Assembly: GCF_030812995.1 (NCBI RefSeq)
Contig: NZ_JAUSTT010000018.1
Span: 45,327-109,326 of the forward strand
Direction: 5' to 3'
DNA length: 64,000 nucleotides
Source of the DNA: Bacillus chungangensis
Lineage (GTDB): Bacteria > Bacillota > Bacilli > Bacillales > Bacillaceae_C
The position numbers and the translations under genes were made by a program. This document shows, in pieces, positions 36,635 to 46,392 of the stretch (within the stretch, counting starts at the first letter, position 1; the number at the start of each line of letters is the position of its first letter). The notes beneath the pieces were generated by a model. It had not been told where the DNA came from. It searched no databases and saw only the letters and a list, made by a program, of their open reading frames with translations.

Positions 36635-38647
36635 TCATTTTGTTAAAGAACGATACAAGAAAACACTAAATTCTGATCTTATGACAGATTTTGAAGGTTT
36701 AAATGTCCCATCTTGATAGCCAGCTGCAATACCTTGTGCGGTAACAGCGTTAATGGCGTTATAAGCAAAATGATTTTTGCTTACATCAGAAAAATAATTG
36801 TTATTTACATTTGGAATTTCAAATGCTCTTTGGATAATAGCTGCCATTTCAGCACGTGTCAGTTGACCGTTCACATCAAATTTTCCTGAGCCTTTCCCTT
36901 TTAATAAGCCAGCATTGGCCGCTGCTGCAATTTCTTTATAATAAGGATAACTTTTTGGAACATCTTTGAAGCCTGGATCTTGAACGTTATTTGTATCTAA
37001 GTTTAATGCTTTTGTTAACATAATAGCAGCATGGCTGCGATTAATCGTTGCATTTGGTTTGAATGTCCCATCAGGGTAGCCGGAAATAACGCCTTTTTTT
37101 ACTAAATAAGCAATTTCCTTCTCAGCCCAGAATGGACTTTTTATATCACTAAATAATGGTTTATCCACTACTTCAATTGGAACATTAACAGTAGCATCTC
37201 CAACCGTTACTGTAATATTGCTTTTCCCAACTTGTGTGGCCGTGAACGTATTGCCATTAATCGTACCTAATCCATTTGCTTCCGTTAATGCTAAGTCGGA
37301 TGCTGCTACCGTTATTGGGTTATAAAATTCATCCATGGCGAAGGTAGGTGATACGGTAATCGTTTCTCCAACTAAGATGGAGCCCTCTTTTGATTTTTTG
37401 ACGTCCAACGTTTTGACTTTTCCAGGAGGAGCAGTAGAAACAGCCATCAATATAGCTGAAACAGAGCGTTCTTTTCCATCTGAAGGGCTGTTTGCAAGCT
37501 TCACTGCGGTTGTTCCTGGATAACGTACCGCCATTGTCGTTGAGCCGCCGCCATCAAAGTTAAGTGCTCGATTCGCTCCGATACTGACTAGATACTCTGC
37601 AAATTCCGTTAAAGTCATACCATTGCTATAGCCCTTTTGTCGACCGTCAACAGTAACCAAATATACTTTTTCCCCAGTAGCGTCAGTTGCGACAGCTGTT
37701 CGCGGTGCACGCTGCTTGGCATTTGGACTGTTCGGATCCATGCTGAGAGATACTTGCCCGTCTTTCACGAGCATTGGTCCGCTTGCAATCATGTATGCTG
37801 AGTTCTTCCATTTCTCATCTATATCGATAGAAAGTGTAATACTATCGCCTACTTGAATATGGTTAATCGCAGCTCCTGCATCACCATGAGCCGAAATGAC
37901 GAATCCATTTTTAGGAATATATACATGATTTTTATCTCCAGTATGCCTAATGGATTCTACGACTCCTGTTTCTCCTGCCCCAAATTCAAATGTTGGGGCA
38001 TTAGGCATTGTCACAACAAGTTCTGTCCCGTATTCATTCGTATTTGGATACTCTTTCGTATAACTAGATGTGTATAAAATGGTTTCATTTACGGAGCGCT
38101 CGAAATTTGTGTTTGTAATAGGATATGGTGTGCCATTATGTACAAAGCTCATCTGTATGTTGTAATGATCAATTAAACCTTTTCCACTAGCAGTTACACC
38201 AAATGCAATCGGCTCATTCACATATTTATCTTTCCCGCTATACACAGTTCCTGCGTGGACAAGGCGATTATCCTTTGAAATTAAATTCATAGGGAGGCCC
38301 CTATCAAAAAAGTTTCCATTTATTGCACCAACGACTAAATTTCCTTGTGTATGATGTTCAAGAGCCTGTGTTGTCGTTTTTGCTAGTCTATTCAATGGAT
38401 TTGGGATTCCGATTCCGACTGTTGTATATGGGTCATTCATATTTACTTCTAACATTCGAATTGCTTGCTTTGTTGAAGAAGTAGATAAACGTGTATCTTT
38501 ATAACTTACACCTCCTGATACTTGAAAATTTTCTTTTACATTCGATGCTGCTTGAGCTTGATGCGGTAATACAATTGTTAAGCCGCCGAAAATTAAGAAA
38601 CATATTTGAAGCATGCACAACAGCTTCATCCAACTTCTTTTTGTCAC
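36635..38647 (-). CDS. SLH-anchored phosphodiester glycosidase (NAGPA-type)
   Basis: A 670-residue exported protein. A signal peptide (cleavage near AQAA, residue 33) is followed by a phosphodiester glycosidase domain (about 90-405). The hallmark DGGGSTTMAV lies near residue 367, with VDGRQKGYSNGMTL and GASGPMLV-like segments before it. An Ig-like domain follows (about 410-495), then three SLH domains (about 497-670: WAEKEIAYLVKKGVISGYPDG, ... GYQDGTFKPSKSVIRSEF). The family cleaves sugar-phosphate diesters such as GlcNAc-1-phosphodiesters. With tagO nearby, the likely substrate is a wall polymer. It starts at GTG after AGGAG. Confidence 0.9.
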   Translation of the reverse strand: MTKRSWMKLLCMLQICFLIFGGLTIVLPHQAQAASNVKENFQVSGGVSYKDTRLSTSSTKQAIRMLEVNMNDPYTTVGIGIPNPLNRLAKTTTQALEHHTQGNLVVGAINGNFFDRGLPMNLISKDNRLVHAGTVYSGKDKYVNEPIAFGVTASGKGLIDHYNIQMSFVHNGTPYPITNTNFERSVNETILYTSSYTKEYPNTNEYGTELVVTMPNAPTFEFGAGETGVVESIRHTGDKNHVYIPKNGFVISAHGDAGAAINHIQVGDSITLSIDIDEKWKNSAYMIASGPMLVKDGQVSLSMDPNSPNAKQRAPRTAVATDATGEKVYLVTVDGRQKGYSNGMTLTEFAEYLVSIGANRALNFDGGGSTTMAVRYPGTTAVKLANSPSDGKERSVSAILMAVSTAPPGKVKTLDVKKSKEGSILVGETITVSPTFAMDEFYNPITVAASDLALTEANGLGTINGNTFTATQVGKSNITVTVGDATVNVPIEVVDKPLFSDIKSPFWAEKEIAYLVKKGVISGYPDGTFKPNATINRSHAAIMLTKALNLDTNNVQDPGFKDVPKSYPYYKEIAAAANAGLLKGKGSGKFDVNGQLTRAEMAAIIQRAFEIPNVNNNYFSDVSKNHFAYNAINAVTAQGIAAGYQDGTFKPSKSVIRSEFSVFLYRSLTK

Positions 38648-38956
38648 CTTCTAGTTTCTCCTTTCTAGTTGTAACATTTTCCTTCTACCATTATAAACTT
38701 CCAAACTAGCAAAACCAATAGAGTTAATATTACATTTAGCTTACAAACTACGAATAAGAAAAAAAGCAGTAAAAACAATGATACAAAAAAAATCCTATCG
38801 TAAAACTTAATAATCTTCTTCTATTCATAGATAAAAAGTTGATTGTTTGATTGATTCTTCCATTTTATCCATTCGCCAAACTACTTTTCCTTGCTTAATG
38901 TAAATAGACCTAGGAATCCACTAGATAGCGCGCTTTCTAAAGAAAGGGAAAGCATG

Positions 38957-39439
38957 ATGCAAAACTTTGAAGAACTGGCAAATCAATATAAGCGGATGAT
39001 CTATCACATCATTCATCGACTGCATCTTTACAAAAATATCGAAGAATATTATCAAATTGGGTTAATTGGGCTATGGGAAGCACATAAACGATATATTCCA
39101 GGAAAAGCATCCTTTGCTACTTATGCCTATTCTTTTATTAGAGGCCGAATCTTGTCAGAATTGACGAAAATGAATAGACATGACGAGCGCTGCGTATGTC
39201 AAGATCATGCCTTTTTCGAAACAGCACATGACTTTTCAGTAAAACAGCCGTTAGAATTAGAGATGTTACTTGCTTACTGTGGATCGTTAACGAAAAAGGA
39301 AAAATTGTGGGTCATCTATACTTTTTATCACGATTTGGATATAAAAGAAATTGCCCAGTTAGAAAAAGTCTCCATTTCCGCAGTGAAAAAGTGGCGAAAA
39401 ACTGCCATAGAAAAGATAAAAATGCGTTTCAAAGAGTAA
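38957..39439 (+). CDS. Small sigma-70 family factor
   Basis: A 160-residue RNA polymerase sigma factor with region 2 (YKRMIYHIIHRLHLYKNIEEYYQIGLIGLWEAHKRY, residues about 10-45, and ATYAYSFIRGRI) and region 4 (LDIKEIAQLEKVSISAVKKWRKTAIEKIK at the C-terminus). There is no linked anti-sigma factor, unlike most ECF genes. Two ATGs (38954, 38957) follow AAAGGG; the second has better spacing. It is followed by comK 270 bases later. Its target genes are unknown; a competence role is possible from position only. Confidence 0.88.
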   Translation: MQNFEELANQYKRMIYHIIHRLHLYKNIEEYYQIGLIGLWEAHKRYIPGKASFATYAYSFIRGRILSELTKMNRHDERCVCQDHAFFETAHDFSVKQPLELEMLLAYCGSLTKKEKLWVIYTFYHDLDIKEIAQLEKVSISAVKKWRKTAIEKIKMRFKE

Positions 39440-39662
39440 ATTTGTAGTCATTGAATTAATTGGGGACTCGTTAAGCATGGTGCGATCGGGTCCTCAAAAA
39501 GATTACGATTAACAAGTGTATATATTTGAAAGCTATTGCCATCCTCACAACCATATAAGACTTTAATATCTCTTTTTAGAAGGATAAAAATAATACAAAA
39601 TAATCTTATTTCTAGTCAATCATCTATTTTAATATGATCATGTGCCCATTTTTAAAAATAAT

Positions 39663-39671
39663 TGATATAAT
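39663..39671 (+). promoter_or_regulatory. Extended -10 promoter of comK
   Basis: TGATATAAT (TGn plus perfect TATAAT) about 40 bases before the comK start. The -35 is weak, as expected for an activator-dependent promoter. Confidence 0.5.
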
Positions 39672-39709
39672 AGGAATTGTCGTAATTATTTTTTACAAGG
39701 AGGATAAAC

Positions 39710-40192
39710 ATGATTGTAAAAGAAAATTATCGCATTTCCCAAAGTACAATGGCGTTGAAAGAAGCACTGACTCCTGAATATAATGTAGAGATTCATGATG
39801 TAGACGGTGTTTTCTATTCGACAAAAACTCCTAGAGAACTGCTTGATGAAGCATGTATGGACCGTTTTAATACCTATAATGGAAGAATAGAAGCCGCTAG
39901 AAAAATATTATACTACCCCAAGAAAACACCTCTTGTTTTTGGTCATCATGATCATTTATCCGCTTTTCCAACAAAATCACCTGATGCTTATGACTGTATA
40001 TGGATTTTTCCAAAACATATTAAAACACATGTTATCGAAGGCAAAGACCTCTATGTCTTATTTCAAAATGGACAGATGCTTAAGCTGAATTGCTCATTAT
40101 ATACATTTCAACGGCAAAGAGAAAGAACAGCCAATTGTTTAATGAACATCTCTGATACAGCCTTTATTCAAGTAATTGTGAAAAATTCTTGA
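39710..40192 (+). CDS. comK: Competence transcription factor ComK
   Basis: ComK is the master activator of competence and binds AT-boxes upstream of late com genes. The 160-residue product shares the pattern of B. subtilis ComK: VFYSTKTPRELLDEACMD (VFYxxxxPxxxxDxxC), a central KTPLVFGHHDHLSAFPTKSP, then DCIWIFPKHIKTHV and NGQMLKLNCSLYTFQRQRERT. It lacks about 30 residues at the C-terminus compared with B. subtilis ComK (192). AAGGAGG precedes the ATG. Together with comFA and comFC in this window it supports natural competence. Confidence 0.85.
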   Translation: MIVKENYRISQSTMALKEALTPEYNVEIHDVDGVFYSTKTPRELLDEACMDRFNTYNGRIEAARKILYYPKKTPLVFGHHDHLSAFPTKSPDAYDCIWIFPKHIKTHVIEGKDLYVLFQNGQMLKLNCSLYTFQRQRERTANCLMNISDTAFIQVIVKNS

Positions 40193-40206
40193 AAGAACAG
40201 TTTAAA

Positions 40207-40248
40207 ATACCCACTGTCATTCCGCATAAACAAAATGACAGTGGGTAT
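40207..40248. terminator. Bidirectional terminator between comK and the FAD oxidoreductase
   Basis: ATACCCACTGTCATT and its perfect complement (15 bp) around a 12-base loop, between convergent genes. Confidence 0.88.
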
Positions 40249-40264
40249 GCGTTTCATGCTTTGT

Positions 40265-42130
40265 TTATTTAAACTTATCATATCCCTCATGCATTAAATG
40301 TACGAGGTAATATGCTTCATTCCCTTTTAATTCACGGTTTGAAGTGAGTTTTTCTACTATCATATCATCAAGGATATTTTTTTCCTGAAGCATGTTCCAT
40401 GCTTCCTCTCCTTGAACACTGATGCCAAATAGCGCCAACATCATTTCTGCTGCTTTATCTCTTGTTAACACTGTCGTATCGCTTTCAATCATTCCATAGA
40501 TACCTGCAAGCTGGTCCTTGCGGCTTTCAAAGTCATCAGGATAAGCACGCTGCTGGATGCCATTTATTAAGCCAAAAAAGGATATTTCTTTAAATGGATC
40601 ATCTACAGGAAGCGTATTATCGTAGCCGCCAACGACTAAACCATAATTAACAAGTGTTCTTACTGCAGGATAGAACCATTCACCTTCGTAAGAATAAGGA
40701 ATTTCAAACTCATAAATGCGTGCCCCTTGTTCCTTAAGCTGCTCTTGCAGTTCCGCAACGATTTCTTTATCTTCACTCATCTTCTTGAAACTAACATCGT
40801 GCTTAATGGATAGTGATGAAGCAACTCCTGCAGCTTGGCCGGTTGTCATCCCTGTAGGAATAATCCTCGCACTCCCTGCTGCTAAAGAACTGTATCCTGA
40901 TGCTTTACTTGCTACCAATAATCCGTCCACTTCCAGCGGGATGAGAGAGCGGAATGGAATGGCGTATTGAGTTGGACGGGATAATACGTATCCATAGTCG
41001 TCTGGAGATGTTGCTTGTACATCTACTGGATAGCTTCCAAAACCAATGCTATCCCAATGATCGCGATTTTCCCAGACATCTGACATCGGCAATTGATACT
41101 CTGCTTTAATATGTCTCGTTTCTCTCACATACAATTCTGTTGGGAAATCAGCAATAGATGCTTTCTCAAAACCAGGGAAATTTTCTTTTAGAAAAGCAAG
41201 TACGTGCTCCGTTTCTTTTTTCCCTAAATCAATCGCTTTTTGTTTGGAAGCTTCATCAAGTCCATCAATACCAAATATTTGTAATGCGTTAATATAAACA
41301 TCGCCATTTTTTTCTTGCATAATGTTTAAGCCACGTAAACGTGTGTTTTCAAACTTCGGTGGATATTCATCATGTAATTCAGTAAATCCCCAAGCTACAT
41401 TTCCTTTTATATCAGCACCGCCGTACAGACCATCTTTTGCTGCTTTTTTAACGCTGTTCCAATCTACATTTTTTAAATGAATCATTAACGTAACAGCCAT
41501 CTTCTTATCTTCAACACCAATATCACCGCCGCCAACAAAATAAGGCGCTCCACTCATTACTGCAATATCAGCATCTTGTGTAGAATCAATGAATCTTTTG
41601 GCTTTTATTTGTTTGACATTATTTTTGTCATCTTCTATTTCAAGGCCTACTAGCGTATTTCCTTCACGGATGACGGAAGAGACTTTTGTCTCTAAAGCAA
41701 GTGTAAGATTTTTCTCATCTTGCACAAGCTTTAAAAAAGCATTTTTCGCATCATCAATATCAAAACCAATCTTCTCATCTACTAAATGGTGCCACTCTTT
41801 AAAAATTCCTTCATTAGCAAACTTGCCTTTCTGATCATAGCTAATATCTAAAAAATTGAGTTCGCCAAATGTCATTAAACCGCCAAGTCCATCACGGTGC
41901 TCAATTAAGAGTGTTTTCGATCCACTTCTAGCAGCTGCAACGGCTGCAGCAACTCCTTCCGGCTCTCCTCCAATGACAATAACATCATACTCATCTTGAA
42001 ATGTTGGTTTTTTATAAGGTTCGACAGAAATCGTATTATCCTCTGTCCCCCAAACCTTCTTATACGCAATAATAGCGCCTAACACAATAATGACAAACAA
42101 GAGTAAAAATAAAAATTTTTTTTGCTTCAT
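40265..42130 (-). CDS. Membrane-anchored FAD-dependent oxidoreductase with SLH-like C-terminus
   Basis: A 621-residue protein of the FAD-dependent oxidoreductase family PF12831. The start at 42130 (MKQKKFLFLLL) follows AAGGAC; an upstream ATG directly abuts its GGAG and is rejected. One N-terminal membrane segment (about 5-27) precedes the FAD-binding VIVIGGEPEGVAAAVAAA (about 51-68). The distal FAD loop GARIIPTGMTTGQAAGVA near 440 is also visible. The last 140 residues contain two degenerate SLH-like units (WFYPAVRTLVNYGLVVGGYD..., LTRDKAAEMMLALFGI...). It therefore probably acts outside the membrane under the S-layer. The substrate is unknown. Confidence 0.87.
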   Translation of the reverse strand: MKQKKFLFLLLFVIIVLGAIIAYKKVWGTEDNTISVEPYKKPTFQDEYDVIVIGGEPEGVAAAVAAARSGSKTLLIEHRDGLGGLMTFGELNFLDISYDQKGKFANEGIFKEWHHLVDEKIGFDIDDAKNAFLKLVQDEKNLTLALETKVSSVIREGNTLVGLEIEDDKNNVKQIKAKRFIDSTQDADIAVMSGAPYFVGGGDIGVEDKKMAVTLMIHLKNVDWNSVKKAAKDGLYGGADIKGNVAWGFTELHDEYPPKFENTRLRGLNIMQEKNGDVYINALQIFGIDGLDEASKQKAIDLGKKETEHVLAFLKENFPGFEKASIADFPTELYVRETRHIKAEYQLPMSDVWENRDHWDSIGFGSYPVDVQATSPDDYGYVLSRPTQYAIPFRSLIPLEVDGLLVASKASGYSSLAAGSARIIPTGMTTGQAAGVASSLSIKHDVSFKKMSEDKEIVAELQEQLKEQGARIYEFEIPYSYEGEWFYPAVRTLVNYGLVVGGYDNTLPVDDPFKEISFFGLINGIQQRAYPDDFESRKDQLAGIYGMIESDTTVLTRDKAAEMMLALFGISVQGEEAWNMLQEKNILDDMIVEKLTSNRELKGNEAYYLVHLMHEGYDKFK

Positions 42131-42339
42131 TTTTTTCGTCCTTTTATGTATTTTAATGCTATTTGAAGTCATCTCCTAAATACCTTGCAACAAAACTGCT
42201 TGCAAGATGAAATATGCAAACAAACTTTGTTCTATCCATAACATATTTGCATCATTTATTATAACATTGTAACTTGCAGTAATCCCCCTATAAAAGTAGA
42301 ACGTAATTTTTCTTCTCCCTTCTGATTTTATTCTAAGTT

Positions 42340-42482
42340 CAATTAGTTCAGCTCTGCAGGATAAGGAAGGCTTCTTAAAAAAACCGCATGGTGAAAAAGT
42401 GAGTGCTCTTTTCGAGGACGCAATGTTTTAGGATTGTATGGGAGGAATGACAGTAACTCCCCTGATAGAAATCTTCCATTCT
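42340..42482 (-). repeat. Decayed remnant of the dispersed repeat
   Basis: Fragments GCAGGATAAGGAAGG, TTTTCGAGGACGCAATG and CTGATAGAAATCTTCCA align in order with the inverted extended copies, especially copy 7, but the terminal pentamers and hairpins are lost. Confidence 0.6.
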
Positions 42483-42696
42483 TTTTTTCACTATTTTATT
42501 TATTAGTTCAATGATACTTTCATCTTCTGACTCAACATATTTCCCATCTTTTAAGCAGTTATTTAGGCAATTAGAAAATAAGACCTCTATATATAGACGT
42601 TGAATACAGACAAAAAGATTCATCGAAATATTAGATTCAGTAACTTAACCAAAAGTTGCATCCCATGACCTATGAATCTCATAGAATTAATGCATA

Positions 42697-42734
42697 GAAA
42701 AGGAAAGGCAACATTGGATTCAGAAGCCTTTCCT
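42697..42734 (-). terminator. Terminator of the LtaS-like gene
   Basis: AGGAAAGGC (42701-42709) pairs with GCCTTTCCT (42726-42734), followed on the minus strand by TTTTC. Confidence 0.8.
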
Positions 42735-42752
42735 TATGGCAAAACGAAATAA

Positions 42753-44708
42753 CTATTGTTCTTTCTTAAATTTTTTTATTAAATTTCCTGTAATCATATC
42801 GTCTGAAATCAACAGTTGCTCACGAGCGTCAAAATATCGAGACCGACAAGCATTTACTTCTATTTCTTCCATTGACTCCAAATCATAGCAAGTACCTTTT
42901 TCAAATAAGAATTCTGGGGAAGCCTTGAAATAGACTTGGCCATCTGTAAAAGAACCATAGCGAAAAGCTACAATATGAGGGTCTTCAACTAACATATTAT
43001 TTCCCATCATATATAATTGGCTAGTGTCAATCCCCAATAGATGCAAAATCGTTGGAGCAATGTCTATCTGGCCAGCAGCCTGGGAATAGATGCCTTTTCC
43101 TTCATCATGAGGAAGATGCATGAAAAATGGAATTTGATTTAAGAGCATTTCTGCATGAAGTGGTGTATTTTCCAACTCTGCGACTCCCAGCATCCATTCA
43201 TATTCCTCGACTCCATAGTCATGATCGCCATACGCTAAAAAAATCGTTTCATCCCAAAGGCCTTCTTTTTTTAACCGCTCCACCAGTTCGCCAACTGCTT
43301 GGTCGACATAATGGACAGCATGCAAATAATTTGCAAAAACCCCTTCATAGCCTTCTACATTTAACTTTTGATATTCTGCCTGGATATTATAAGGGTGATG
43401 ACTCGTCAATGCAACGAGAAATCCGTAGAAAGGCTTTTCAAAAGTAACTAACTTATCAACCGCTTGCTGAAAGAAAGGTCTGTCTCCCAACGTCCACCCT
43501 GCAATTTCTCCTGGTTCAAAATCGGACTCCCCATAAAAGTGGTTAAAACCGATATTGTTATACATGACGTAGCGATTCCAAAAGCTTTTTTCATATGAAT
43601 GAAATGCAGCCGTTTCATAGCCGTTTTCACTTAATATACGTGGTAGTGCATCATATTCTTTATCAGCAAAGCGTACATAGACGGAACCTGAAGAAAGCGG
43701 GTAAAGCGATTCATTGGCTAAAAATTCGGCATCTGATGTCCTTCCTTGTGCAGTTTGGTGATAAAAATTTTCATAATACATGGTCTCTTCTAGTAAACGA
43801 TTTAAATTCGGTGTTATTTCTTGGCCATTTACTTTTTTGTTTATGAAAAAATTATTAAACGCTTCTAATTGAACGATTAGTACATTTTTCCCTGCAGCAG
43901 TACCAGCAAATGGTGTTGGCTCCATCAATTTTTGTTGGTGTTCCTTAAACCATTTTTTTGCTGCCTCTTCTTGATCTTCTGCAATCACTTTTTTATTTAT
44001 AAAATGATCATCAACATAATTGTACACGTCAAGCGCATGAAACCCGATGAGTCCAGTACGGTAATAAACAGCCATATTATACCAATTTTGAGTAAACAGC
44101 TGATTGCCATACTTATCAATATATGATTGAATCGGACCACTAATAAACAAAATCCCGATAACTAAGGCAGCACCAGCCGTAATAGACCTTGTCATGAAGG
44201 ATAAATTGTTCACTGTTTTTTTCTTGATAAACAGATAAACCACAATTGGAATAAACAAGAGCAAATCAATAAAAAACAAGATGTCGCTTGTTTTTATTAA
44301 ATCTATTATACTGTCTTTAATATCACCCGTTTGATTTGCCTGTGCCAACACGCTGACGGATAATAAATCTTGAAAATAACGATAATAGACTAAGTCGGCA
44401 AACATTAAAAAGGATATGATTACATCCAAGATCAAAAGCGTTACATAATGTTTTCTGCCTTTAAGTAAAATGGTCCAAAATGATAACACAAGTATGGAGC
44501 CGATACTAATTAAGAATAGCCCTTCATAGAAAACCTCAAAATTCCCTTTAAACAATGCCTTAAATGCTTCTTTAAAATATGCTGCATCTTTTAGCACAAA
44601 AAGAGTATCCGTATATTTGGCAAATAAATGCAGCTTCACAGTAATCACAATCAGAAAAACAACAAAAGCAATGTTGCTTTTCAAAAAATGAGTTGCTTTT
44701 TTAAGCAA
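42753..44708 (-). CDS. LtaS-like lipoteichoic acid synthase / sulfatase-family phosphoglycerol transferase
   Basis: The family transfers glycerol-phosphate from phosphatidylglycerol to growing lipoteichoic acid on the cell surface. Five or so N-terminal membrane helices (to about residue 195) are followed by an extracellular sulfatase-fold domain. The metal-binding and catalytic elements are visible: IVQLEAF (Glu), QGRTSDAEF with the catalytic Thr near residue 324, and FLAYGDHDYG and HHPYN. The best start is TTG at 44708 (7 bases after GGAGG), giving 651 residues. Whether it makes true LTA or decorates another polymer cannot be told; it stands alone beside csaB. Confidence 0.9.
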   Translation of the reverse strand: MLKKATHFLKSNIAFVVFLIVITVKLHLFAKYTDTLFVLKDAAYFKEAFKALFKGNFEVFYEGLFLISIGSILVLSFWTILLKGRKHYVTLLILDVIISFLMFADLVYYRYFQDLLSVSVLAQANQTGDIKDSIIDLIKTSDILFFIDLLLFIPIVVYLFIKKKTVNNLSFMTRSITAGAALVIGILFISGPIQSYIDKYGNQLFTQNWYNMAVYYRTGLIGFHALDVYNYVDDHFINKKVIAEDQEEAAKKWFKEHQQKLMEPTPFAGTAAGKNVLIVQLEAFNNFFINKKVNGQEITPNLNRLLEETMYYENFYHQTAQGRTSDAEFLANESLYPLSSGSVYVRFADKEYDALPRILSENGYETAAFHSYEKSFWNRYVMYNNIGFNHFYGESDFEPGEIAGWTLGDRPFFQQAVDKLVTFEKPFYGFLVALTSHHPYNIQAEYQKLNVEGYEGVFANYLHAVHYVDQAVGELVERLKKEGLWDETIFLAYGDHDYGVEEYEWMLGVAELENTPLHAEMLLNQIPFFMHLPHDEGKGIYSQAAGQIDIAPTILHLLGIDTSQLYMMGNNMLVEDPHIVAFRYGSFTDGQVYFKASPEFLFEKGTCYDLESMEEIEVNACRSRYFDAREQLLISDDMITGNLIKKFKKEQ

Positions 44709-45247
44709 AAAATAACCTCCATTCCCCAAACTAGACTAATTCCACAATAAAGATGCTTTACTTTAGAATATAATCAGATATGTTGAAAAAAGAAGCTCTC
44801 CATTTTTCTGCTTTTTTAACGAAATGAGAAAAAACTCCATTTCACCCTCTAATTATGATATAAATGCATCGATTTCCTTCGTCAGTTGGTTGTTTCCCAA
44901 AACTTTTCTTTTATGAACGATTTCCAGAATTAATCAATCCATAGTTTCAAATGTAAAAATTTCGTAAAATTTTTGTAAAACATGTTCACATTAAACGATA
45001 CAGCTTTTAGTAAAAAGTATCAATAAAAAAACAAAAAATTAAGGTTTGGCAATTAATCAATAGGACAATCATTTTTCTTTGTGCAGTAACGTTTTTTCGA
45101 AGCGGCGACCTGATTTACTGTCCACTCCATTTTCTTTTAGACACTGATTGTTCCATCATCATATTTAAATTTTCATACAAAAAAATACTGTGAAAATTGT
45201 TTAGAAAAACACTTTATTTTTACTTGATACTTTTTCCTTTCTTGCCA
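44709..45247. other. Intergenic region upstream of the LtaS-like gene
   Basis: About 540 AT-rich bases with no supported gene or clear regulatory box. Confidence 0.4.
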
Positions 45248-45286
45248 TAAAAAAAGTAAGCTATTCATACTTGATGATAGCTTACT
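45248..45286 (-). terminator. Terminator of the csaB unit
   Basis: AGTAAGCTAT (45255-45264) pairs with ATAGCTTACT (45277-45286), then a T-run on the minus strand. Confidence 0.9.
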
Positions 45287-45306
45287 AGAAAAAGGGCTCT
45301 TATTTT

Positions 45307-46392
45307 TTAGTTTTTAGATCCTCTAAATGTATTGATTGCTTGCAAGGCGGTCTTATTGGCAGCTGCTTGCAAAGGAGCAACAATATCTCGCAGCCGCTGC
45401 TGTTCTGCCTCTTCATTAGCAAGCAGTCGAGTTATTTCTTTAAGAACATCTGCACTTCCCCACGTATCCTCTTTTACATGGCCAATTAAACATTGGCTGC
45501 ATTGCTCGGCAAAGGCATCGATTTTTGGATCGTAAGAAAGCGCAATAAACGGGGTATACGTAATCGCTGCAAAAATGAGTGCATGCAGCCTCATCGCAAA
45601 CAGCACATCACTTTTTCCGATAATCGCGATTTTTTCTTCAATGGAAGCATCATATGGCGCTATTTTGCTTTTTTCTTTCATCATTTTTGCCAACTCTTTT
45701 GAAGTGCGATCATCATGCTCTCCATGCATTGGCACAAAAACGATTTCCATTCCTTGCTGCACGCATTGATCCAATCCATCTGCAATTTTATTTTTATAAT
45801 CAACATTCGTCGGCCAATCACGGACAGATACAGCTATAACAGGATGCGAAAGAGAGGCGGCTTCAAACCAGCTGCTGTGAAACTCTTCAGCATGAAGGCC
45901 GATGACAGGGTCAGGTACGACCTCGATTTGTTTCCGAACACCAATCGATTCAAGTAATTGTTTCGAAGCACGATCTCGCACCGTAATCTGTCCCGCTTTT
46001 TGCAGCGTCTGTTTCGTGATCCATTTATTGAAGCCCCGATGAATTGGCCCCATGCCCTGTGCATAAACGAAAACAGGTTTCCCAAGCCACTGCGCCAACT
46101 TTATGATCCCAGTATAATAAGGGATGCTCTTGAAGCCTGTTTCATCTTGAAGCAAGCTCCCGCCTCCACTAATGAAACCATCTGCATGTTTAATAGCTTT
46201 CATAACCTCTTTTAATTTCCAACGATTCACAGCTTTTACATCATAGGTAGTTTCAGTCACAGACGGATTGTTCGATAAAACAGTAATATCCACATCCGCT
46301 TGCTGTTGTCGGAGTGCATGGATGATTGCATATAATATTGCTTCATCCCCAATATTATCGAAACCATAGTATCCTGATATGACTACCTTCAT
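45307..46392 (-). CDS. csaB: Polysaccharide pyruvyl transferase CsaB
   Basis: CsaB adds a ketal-pyruvate group to the secondary cell-wall polysaccharide; this group is what SLH domains bind. The 361-residue enzyme starts MKVVISGYYGFDNIGDEAIL, with GGGSLLQDETG, VPDPVIGL, FVPMHGEHDD and MRLHALIFA in family order. It overlaps the DUF5693 gene by 4 bases, so the two are translationally coupled. The gene is a strong marker of SLH-type S-layer anchoring and fits the several SLH proteins nearby. Confidence 0.96.
   Translation of the reverse strand: MKVVISGYYGFDNIGDEAILYAIIHALRQQQADVDITVLSNNPSVTETTYDVKAVNRWKLKEVMKAIKHADGFISGGGSLLQDETGFKSIPYYTGIIKLAQWLGKPVFVYAQGMGPIHRGFNKWITKQTLQKAGQITVRDRASKQLLESIGVRKQIEVVPDPVIGLHAEEFHSSWFEAASLSHPVIAVSVRDWPTNVDYKNKIADGLDQCVQQGMEIVFVPMHGEHDDRTSKELAKMMKEKSKIAPYDASIEEKIAIIGKSDVLFAMRLHALIFAAITYTPFIALSYDPKIDAFAEQCSQCLIGHVKEDTWGSADVLKEITRLLANEEAEQQRLRDIVAPLQAAANKTALQAINTFRGSKN

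Noticed and set aside
42375..42623. An 82-codon minus-strand frame upstream of the LtaS-like gene
   Set aside because: It largely covers the decayed repeat remnant, and no ribosome binding site supports it.
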